From: JBNJGT01 sp046496745
Lineage (GTDB): Archaea; Nanobdellota; Nanobdellia; Woesearchaeales; JACJVW01
Assembly (NCBI GenBank): GCA_046496745.1
Contig: JAWOGQ010000029.1
Coordinates: forward strand, 1 to 16,989
DNA length: 16,989 bases
Direction of reading: 5' to 3'
Each line of letters begins with the position of its first letter. Positions within the stretch are counted from its first letter, which is position 1. The notes under the pieces were generated by a model. The model searched no databases and was not told where the DNA came from. It was given only the letters and a program-made list of their open reading frames with translations. This document shows positions 11,853 through 16,989 of the stretch, one piece after another. Both the position numbers and the translations under genes were made by a program.

Positions 11853-13054
11853 AAAGGTTTTTACTAATACTTTTACTGTTACCTTTTGCTTTTGCGCAAG
11901 TACCTGACACTGCACGGATAAATGTGGATCTCTTGAGCCAGGATCCTGATCCGGTCGGGCCCGGCTCAATCGTTGATGTCAGGTTCCAGGTCAATAATAT
12001 CGGAACTGAAAGCATAAAAGGAGCTATGATTGAAATGACTCCTGAATTCCCGTTCTCAAAGGCAGGAGAGATGCAAAAGATTCTGGGGACAATAAATGCA
12101 AGACAGATAGGAGAAGAATCTTATGTGGTATTCTTCAAGCTTCATGTTTCTGAGCAGGCCACAAGCGGGATCTATGACCTTGACATGAGGATATCATTTG
12201 ATGAAGGAAAGACATACAAATACCTTAACCCTTACAATATAAGGGTGAAAACTGAAGACCCTATCCTTGCTATAGATAGCGTGATAACCGAACCTGAACA
12301 GGTCAGCCCGGGAAATGATGTGAATGTGAGCATCGGGCTCAAGAACATGGCTGAGACTTTCTTCAGAAGGATAAGCATTAAGATGGGGCTGGAAGAATTA
12401 CCATTCTCACCGATAGGAAGCTCAAACGAGAAGACTATCGAGATCCTTGGCGGGAATGCACAAAAATCCGTTGATTTCATCATGACCGCTGATGCGGAAG
12501 CGGATTCAGGGATATACAAGATACCTACAACCATCACATTCACTGATGACAGCGGGGAGATAAGGACCACCCAGCAGATAATCAGCCTGCAGGTAGGAAA
12601 AGAACCAGAGCTGATGGTGCAGCTTGACAATAATGAGCCATTCATAATAGGTTCCACAAACGAACTAGAGATACGTTTCGTCAATAAGGACACAGAGGAT
12701 GTGCGGTTTCTTACTGCAACCTTGAGGGAAAGTGATGAGTATGAGATAATCTCTTCAAGCACAGAATATGTGGGGAACATTGATTCAGATGACTATGAGA
12801 CAGCAGAATACGATATAAGATGCATCAAATGCGAGGATAAGGAAGCTACATTTACAGTGGATGTTGAATATGCAGATGAGAACAATAACCAGTATTCTGA
12901 TACCTACACCGTGAAGAACAGGGTATTCACGCAACAGGAAGCAGTGGAGCAGGGATTAGTACCAAAGAATAATACTCTTGGCGTGCTGATTGTGATTGCC
13001 ATTGTTGTGGTAGGTTTTGTCATTTATAGGTATCGCAAGAAACGGAAAAAATGA
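11849..13054 (+). CDS. Secreted CARDB/S-layer-like protein with C-terminal membrane anchor
   Basis: A 401-residue extracytoplasmic protein. Residues 1-16 are a signal peptide (MKRFLLILLLLPFAFA, likely cut before Gln17). Residues about 18-365 contain repeated beta-sandwich modules of the COG1361/CARDB type, seen as repeats of PGSIVDVRFQVNNIG, PGNDVNVSIGLKNM and ELEIRFVNKD. A CXXC pair (IRCIKCED) sits near residue 328. Residues about 373-392 are a transmembrane helix (LGVLIVIAIVVVGFVIYRY) followed by a basic cytoplasmic tail. Such proteins are common beside MacB-like permeases in archaea; here it may be a periplasmic-side adaptor or substrate-binding partner, in place of a MacA-type membrane-fusion protein. 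That role is inferred from context. Both ends share ATGA overlaps with neighbours. Confidence 0.82.
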   Translation: MKRFLLILLLLPFAFAQVPDTARINVDLLSQDPDPVGPGSIVDVRFQVNNIGTESIKGAMIEMTPEFPFSKAGEMQKILGTINARQIGEESYVVFFKLHVSEQATSGIYDLDMRISFDEGKTYKYLNPYNIRVKTEDPILAIDSVITEPEQVSPGNDVNVSIGLKNMAETFFRRISIKMGLEELPFSPIGSSNEKTIEILGGNAQKSVDFIMTADAEADSGIYKIPTTITFTDDSGEIRTTQQIISLQVGKEPELMVQLDNNEPFIIGSTNELEIRFVNKDTEDVRFLTATLRESDEYEIISSSTEYVGNIDSDDYETAEYDIRCIKCEDKEATFTVDVEYADENNNQYSDTYTVKNRVFTQQEAVEQGLVPKNNTLGVLIVIAIVVVGFVIYRYRKKRKK

Positions 13055-14271
13055 TACTGGACCTCTTCAGGGTTTCACTGCGAAACCTTGCCAGGCGAAG
13101 GACCCGGTCATACCTTACAATGATTGGGATCTTCATCGGCATTGCAGCAGTGGTTTCCCTCATCGGACTTGGCGAAGGGCTGCGTACAGCAATAACCAGC
13201 CAGTTCGGTTTTCTTGGAACAGACATGCTTACAATACAGGCTAAAGGTGTTACTGCCGGAGCTCCAGGGACAGGAGCAGCCACTCCTCTTGAGCAGGACC
13301 TGGTGGAAAGCATTGAAGATGTTGATGGGCTAAAGGCAGTTTTTGGGAGATACCTTACCTCGGCAAAGATAGAGATGGATGACAGTAATTTTATCACCTT
13401 TGTTGGATCTGTACCTCTTGATGAGAATCGGCGCACGTTTGAGCGCATGTTCAACCTGGAGGCAGAAAAGGGCAGACTGCTTGAGGATGATGAATCAAAC
13501 AAAGTAATGCTCGGGAATAATTTCATGGGATCAGGTGATGACCCGATACAGCTGCGGGTTGGTGATGACATAACCATCAATGAAAAAGAGTTCGAGATTG
13601 TCGGTTTCATAGAGAAAAAGGGAAGCTTTACTGTTGATTCAATAATCTTCATGAATGAGGATGCAATGAAGGAGCTTTTCAATATCGAAAACAAGGTAGA
13701 TATTATTGTGGCCCAAGCACAAGATGTTGATGATATTCCTGAGATAAAAGAGGACATAGAGAGGGTATTACGAAAAGAAAGGGATGTTGATGAGGGGAAT
13801 GAAAATTTCGAGGTGCAGACGCCTGAAGGAACCCTTGAGACGCTTAATTCCACACTTTTTGCAGTGCAGTTATTTGTTACGATCATAGCGCTGATCTCAA
13901 TCCTGGTTGGAGGGATCGGCATAACCAATACGATGTATACATCAGTACTTGAGAGGACAAAAGAGATAGGGATATTGAAATCCATAGGTGCACGGAATTC
14001 AACTGTATTCACAATCTTTCTCATGGAATCAGGATTCCTGGGAATGATGGGGGGGATAATCGGAATAATTCTGGGGCTTTCGCTTGCTTACGGACTTGCA
14101 GGGATTGCAAGAGTGGCGCTTGGTGTAGATATGATACAGGCACAGGTTTCCTTGCTGCTGATAGGGGGAGCATTACTGTTCTCATTTTTGATCGGGACAA
14201 TATCAGGTGTGCTGCCGGCGTACCAGGCTTCAAAAAAGAATCCTGTGGATGCATTGAGATTTGCAAAATGA
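13051..14271 (+). CDS. MacB/FtsX-type ABC permease 1
   Basis: A 406-residue permease of the MacB/FtsX type. It has a first transmembrane helix near residues 22-42 (LTMIGIFIGIAAVVSLIGLG), a large extracytoplasmic MacB-like periplasmic domain (about 45-270), and an FtsX domain with three more helices at about 275-300, 325-350 and 370-390. Conserved C-terminal features are TNTMYTSVLERTKEIGILKSIGA and the closing GVLPAYQASKKNPVDALRFAK. It is a clear paralogue of the next gene (for example NTMYT, ERT-EIGI-K-IGARNS), so the two probably form a heterodimeric permease. Such systems export or handle peptides, lipids or toxins by mechanotransmission; the substrate is unknown. Start and stop lie in ATGA overlaps. 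Confidence 0.9.
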   Translation: MILDLFRVSLRNLARRRTRSYLTMIGIFIGIAAVVSLIGLGEGLRTAITSQFGFLGTDMLTIQAKGVTAGAPGTGAATPLEQDLVESIEDVDGLKAVFGRYLTSAKIEMDDSNFITFVGSVPLDENRRTFERMFNLEAEKGRLLEDDESNKVMLGNNFMGSGDDPIQLRVGDDITINEKEFEIVGFIEKKGSFTVDSIIFMNEDAMKELFNIENKVDIIVAQAQDVDDIPEIKEDIERVLRKERDVDEGNENFEVQTPEGTLETLNSTLFAVQLFVTIIALISILVGGIGITNTMYTSVLERTKEIGILKSIGARNSTVFTIFLMESGFLGMMGGIIGIILGLSLAYGLAGIARVALGVDMIQAQVSLLLIGGALLFSFLIGTISGVLPAYQASKKNPVDALRFAK

Positions 14272-15467
14272 TGGACTTATTCAAATACTCATTGAAGAAT
14301 GTGGCAACGCGAAAGATGCGAAGCGTTCTTACAACGCTTTCGATAGTAATCGGCATCGCATCAATATTTGCGATACTTTCTTTTGGGCTTGGCCTGCAGT
14401 CATACATAAACGAGCTTGCAACAGAGGCTGGAACCGACAAGTTCTTCATACAGGCAAGAGGGATGGGAGCTCCGGGGACAGATGACAGTTTTAGCATATC
14501 AGAACAAGACCTGGAGATAGTGTCAGGTGTAAGTGAAGTGGAAGAGATTGCAGGGCTTTACATGAAGGTTGCTGAGATAGAATATGATGATGAAACGATT
14601 TACAAGTTCATAGCAGGGGTTGATCCTGACAAACTTGACTTGATAGAGGAAGCGTTCACTATAGATCTCCTGGAGGGAAGGAGATTAAGGGAAGGGCAGA
14701 AGAGCAAGGTTGTCCTGGGGTATAATTACAGGGAAAAGCTGTTTGATGAACCTGTGTATGAAGGAGACAAGATAAATATCCAGGGAAAAAGATTCGATGT
14801 AGTAGGGTTCTATGAAGAGATAGGAAACGCGCAGGATGATGAGATGGTGTACATGACCCATGCTGCAATGGAGGAATTGGACCCTGAGATAAAATATTCT
14901 TATGTTATAGGAAAGGCAAAAGAGAATGTTGACATGGATAAGATCGCCGAGACAATCGAAGAGGAACTCAGGGATGCGAAGGGGATTGAAGAAGGAGAAG
15001 AGGAATTTTATGTCCAGACATTCAGCGATGCACTGGAAACATTCAGGACAATAATCGATGTGCTTAACGCGATACTTTTCCTTATTGCATTCATATCAAT
15101 GATTGTTGCTTTTGTGAATATCATGAACACCATGTATACTGCGGTCATCGAAAGGACAAATGAGATAGGCATAATGAAGGCTATAGGTGCGAGGAACAGT
15201 TCAATACTCATAATATTCCTTTTTGAATCTGCATTCCTGGGTTTTATAGGTGGATTACTAGGGATAGGATTAGGTTATGTTATCGCAAGCATCGGAGGAG
15301 GTTTTGCTGCAAGTGCAGGTTATGCGCTATTGAGCCCGGTTTTCCCACCAGCTCTTATCATCGGCTGCATAGCATTTGCAACAGGTGTTGGTGCTCTTGC
15401 AGGAGTGCTTCCTGCGCGGCAGGCTGCAAACCAGAATCCTGTCGATGCACTCAGGTGCGAAGAATGA
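14268..15467 (+). CDS. MacB/FtsX-type ABC permease 2
   Basis: A 399-residue paralogue of the previous gene, with the same plan: N-terminal helix (VLTTLSIVIGIASIFAILSFGLGL), large extracytoplasmic domain (about 45-265), and three C-terminal helices including FLIAFISMIVAFVNIMNTMYTAVIERT and GFIGGLLGIGLGYVIASIGG. It ends with ARQAANQNPVDALRCEE, the standard FtsX tail. The segment after the first helix keeps the same GTD-FFIQARGMGAPGTD pattern as its partner. It is the last gene of the operon; the stop is 21 bp from the convergent TRAM gene stop. The ATG in the ATGATG overlap was chosen; the second Met is an alternative. Confidence 0.9.
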   Translation: MMDLFKYSLKNVATRKMRSVLTTLSIVIGIASIFAILSFGLGLQSYINELATEAGTDKFFIQARGMGAPGTDDSFSISEQDLEIVSGVSEVEEIAGLYMKVAEIEYDDETIYKFIAGVDPDKLDLIEEAFTIDLLEGRRLREGQKSKVVLGYNYREKLFDEPVYEGDKINIQGKRFDVVGFYEEIGNAQDDEMVYMTHAAMEELDPEIKYSYVIGKAKENVDMDKIAETIEEELRDAKGIEEGEEEFYVQTFSDALETFRTIIDVLNAILFLIAFISMIVAFVNIMNTMYTAVIERTNEIGIMKAIGARNSSILIIFLFESAFLGFIGGLLGIGLGYVIASIGGGFAASAGYALLSPVFPPALIIGCIAFATGVGALAGVLPARQAANQNPVDALRCEE

Positions 15468-15473
15468 TAGTTG

Positions 15474-15488
15474 ATAAAAATAAAAAAA
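15474..15488 (-). terminator. Oligo-T terminator of the TRAM gene
   Basis: Read on the minus strand, ATTTTTTTATTTTTA directly follows the TRAM stop codon. It is a strong oligo-T signal of the kind archaeal RNA polymerase stops at. The plus-strand ABC operon ends in the same short gap but has no T-run of its own there. Confidence 0.55.
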
Positions 15489-15839
15489 TTAATTTGATCC
15501 GTATGCTTCTGGATCATCATCACCGAAGTCCTCAGAATCTTCTGGAGCTGGTTCTTCGGAAGGAGCGTTAACCTCATCTTTTGAAACTTCTATGTAGGCT
15601 TTATCTGATTTTATGGGGCCGTCTGCGTCGCCAACCTTCTCTGCAAAAGCCATCTTACGCAATACTTTGTTTATCCTGATCTTGACGTTGTCGCCTTTCT
15701 TGGTATCTGGTACAAAGATTACAAAACCCTTGCGCTTGCAGATGCCGTCGCCTTTTTCTCCTACGGCTTCTATTTCCACATTCAGAGTCTGGCCTTCTAA
15801 AACTGGCCGGAAATCCGTATCTCCAAAGTCTTGTCTCAT
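15489..15839 (-). CDS. TRAM-domain RNA-binding protein with acidic tail
   Basis: A 116-residue protein. Residues about 10-70 are a TRAM domain: VLEGQTLNVEIEAVGEKGDGICKRKGFVIFV with KKGDNVKIRINKVLRKMAFAEKV, close to small archaeal TRAM proteins and the TRAM of RumA-type methyltransferases. The C-terminus (about 85-116) is disordered and acidic, with Pro, Glu, Asp and Gly. Archaeal single-TRAM proteins act as RNA chaperones, often in cold adaptation. It has a GGTGA ribosome-binding site 9 nt before the ATG and a longer leader than most genes here, with a TATA-like TTTTATAAA about 65 bp upstream and a hairpin near the 5' end of the predicted transcript. Confidence 0.9.
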   Translation of the reverse strand: MRQDFGDTDFRPVLEGQTLNVEIEAVGEKGDGICKRKGFVIFVPDTKKGDNVKIRINKVLRKMAFAEKVGDADGPIKSDKAYIEVSKDEVNAPSEEPAPEDSEDFGDDDPEAYGSN

Positions 15840-15863
15840 TTCTTAATTTCACCTAATTTATAT

Positions 15864-15910
15864 TCAGGCTATGCCTGATTTAGGGTTAAAATACTTGAAA
15901 GTTTATAAAA
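15864..15910 (-). promoter_or_regulatory. TRAM gene promoter and 5' leader hairpin
   Basis: Minus-strand TTTTATAAAC (15901-15910) is a TATA-like box, placing the transcription start near 15880. The first leader bases would then be the perfect inverted repeat TCAGGC-ATA-GCCTGA (15864-15878), followed about 10 nt later by the GGTGA ribosome-binding site (15849-15853). The hairpin could be an operator or an RNA element that the TRAM protein itself binds. Confidence 0.45.
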
Positions 15911-15921
15911 GTGGTGGTTAC

Positions 15922-16989
15922 TCAATCTTTGGTGGTAAGGTAATCGCATACGATCCTGTTGCTCTCAAAACAGTTGCGGCTGCAACCTTTCTTATACTGT
16001 TGGAAATAGGATGAGTCTTGCAGCTTATCCTTCTCGTGTGCTACTGTCTCTATGATAAGGGGCATTGCCTCATGGAGGAAATGGTCTGGTGCAAACCGGG
16101 TTATGGGAGAATACTGCTGCTGACGGTAACTTACGGTATGGTCCGGGAGCTCGCCATTGAATCCCTTGTAGAATGCGCATTTGTTGAGGACGCAATATAT
16201 GTTGTCTATGGAAAGGTCAAGATGTTCTTCAACTGATTGCTTGATTGCCCAGCCGTAAAAGAAGGTCTGGAGTAGATACTTGTGCTCGGGATAAGGGGTG
16301 ACGCGGTTTGTCTTGGTGTCAAGGATAAGGAGATCGTAACTGTCTGATTTTTCAAGGAAGAGATAGCAATCAGGGTGATAAGATAATCTTATGTTCTTAT
16401 GGGTATGTGAAAAAGGGGTTTCAGTGTAGTTGTCCGAGGAGGTTGGTTCTATCCCTGCTTGCTCTAATGTCTGGTAATGCACAAGGCTTTCTTTTGGATC
16501 AGATGAGAGGGCGTGTATGAAACTGCCTCTTATTGCGGGTATAGGTGTCATGGTCTCTGGATGATAATGTTGCCATATCAAGGAGTCAGGAGGAGCATTG
16601 GCTTTTAGTATCTGCAGGAATTCTTCTTCAGGCATGTCTGAGATAAGCTTCTCGATTGTGCAGCCTATGTCGATAGTCCCATTCCTGAAATCTGATAACC
16701 ATTTCCTGGTGAAGTGAGGGTTTGCACTGAGGGAGAACTCTGAACCACGGATGTCTCCTTTCAGGTTGTTTATGCATGGCATGGAAAAGAAACCATCAAT
16801 CTTATCCGGTGTCAGTATCCTCTTTTTTTCAAGCTCATCCTGCCAGCGGTATGTCCTTTTTGATAGTGCACGGAAATCATCATATACCGGAGGGTCTGAC
16901 CTGAAGAGTTCAGCAAGCCTGAGTTCTATGCGCTTGAAACCAAGGCCGTAGAGTGATGCGAATGATGCTGCGGCCTGGTACCCTGCCTC
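15922..16989 (-). CDS. PD-(D/E)XK nuclease, RecB/Cas4-like (5' end outside window)
   Basis: The minus frame is open from the right edge to the TGA at 15922, giving 355 residues; the ATG at 16782 is internal, as the frame reads on through a plausible upstream sequence. Nuclease motifs are IRGSFIHAL (motif with His), SYHPDCYLFL (first Asp), LLILDTKT (the D-x-K of PD-(D/E)XK), and QTFFYGWAI (QxxxY-like). Near the C-terminus, GCSRNCFESNRIVCDY has three Cys in the spacing CX3CX7C. With the earlier Cys in IDIGCTIEKL these could hold an Fe-S cluster, as in Cas4 and AddB-type nucleases. I infer DNA end processing. No cas gene or CRISPR array lies in the window, so it may be a repair enzyme rather than Cas4. 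It ends 83 bp from the TRAM gene. Confidence 0.72.
   Translation of the reverse strand, partial: EAGYQAAASFASLYGLGFKRIELRLAELFRSDPPVYDDFRALSKRTYRWQDELEKKRILTPDKIDGFFSMPCINNLKGDIRGSEFSLSANPHFTRKWLSDFRNGTIDIGCTIEKLISDMPEEEFLQILKANAPPDSLIWQHYHPETMTPIPAIRGSFIHALSSDPKESLVHYQTLEQAGIEPTSSDNYTETPFSHTHKNIRLSYHPDCYLFLEKSDSYDLLILDTKTNRVTPYPEHKYLLQTFFYGWAIKQSVEEHLDLSIDNIYCVLNKCAFYKGFNGELPDHTVSYRQQQYSPITRFAPDHFLHEAMPLIIETVAHEKDKLQDSSYFQQYKKGCSRNCFESNRIVCDYLTTKD

Noticed and set aside
12232..12780. Minus-strand open frame of 182 codons
   Set aside because: Antisense to the CARDB-like gene, with no motif or start signal.
13020..14024. Open frame of 334 codons on the minus strand
   Set aside because: It lies wholly opposite the MacB-like permease gene, which has full family motifs and ATGA-coupled ends. 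Its translation is Ser-rich with no recognisable domain, typical of an antisense shadow.
1..16989. tRNA, rRNA, CRISPR array, transposase or prophage gene
   Set aside because: No direct repeat array, cloverleaf-like segment in the short gaps, or recognisable transposase or integrase was seen by eye; gaps are almost all under 100 bp.

Overview
The window looks like an archaeal chromosome segment. The evidence is: a YchF-type GTPase with archaeal-style sequence; the conserved archaeal trio Era-like GTPase / DUF2073 / Zn-ribbon protein; a TRAM-domain protein; KaiC/RAD55-like ATPases; a pilin/archaellin-type class III signal peptide; and TATA-like boxes centred about 25-30 bp upstream of many start codons, which would give leaderless or nearly leaderless mRNAs. 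Some genes are of bacterial flavour (RsmI, an RsuA-type pseudouridine synthase, long-form S-adenosylhomocysteinase, tandem MacB-like permeases). This mix suggests a DPANN-type archaeon such as the Woesearchaeota, but that placement is inference. No tRNA, rRNA, CRISPR array or insertion sequence was seen, and coding density is very high.

Layout, left to right. 1-501: the 3' end of a YchF/TGS GTPase gene. 491-1867 (minus): Zn-ribbon protein, DUF2073 protein and Era-like GTPase, packed as one operon. 1868-2148: an AT-rich divergent intergenic region. 2149-3273 (plus): a short RsmI rRNA methyltransferase and an Lrp/AsnC regulator. 3262-5996 (minus): a UvrD-like helicase with an extra N-terminal domain, and a radical SAM enzyme with unusual cysteine spacing. 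6070-7452 (plus): S-adenosylhomocysteinase, transcribed divergently from the radical SAM gene.

7463-9861 (minus): four tightly spaced genes for a lone CheY-like receiver, a KaiC-fold protein with a destroyed P-loop, a pilin-like secreted protein, and an intact KaiC-like ATPase. This is the best candidate for an undescribed signalling or surface-structure system. 9949-10623 (plus): an RsuA-family pseudouridine synthase.

10684-15467 (plus): a five-gene operon in which every junction is a 4-base ATGA overlap. It encodes a GbsR/MarR-type regulator, a LolD/MacB-type ABC ATPase, a membrane-anchored extracytoplasmic CARDB/S-layer-like protein and two paralogous MacB/FtsX-type permeases. A perfect 20-bp palindrome lies between the TATA box and the first start codon and is probably the autoregulatory operator. 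15489-15839 (minus): a TRAM protein with an acidic tail. 15922-16989 (minus, 5' end outside the window): a PD-(D/E)XK nuclease resembling the RecB/Cas4 family, with a C-terminal cysteine cluster.

How the genes work together. Several deal with rRNA and translation (YchF, Era-like, RsmI, RsuA-like, TRAM), and two with DNA repair or processing (UvrD-like, PD-(D/E)XK). SahH recycles the S-adenosylhomocysteine made by methyltransferases such as RsmI. The receiver/KaiC/pilin operon and the ABC operon both face the cell envelope.
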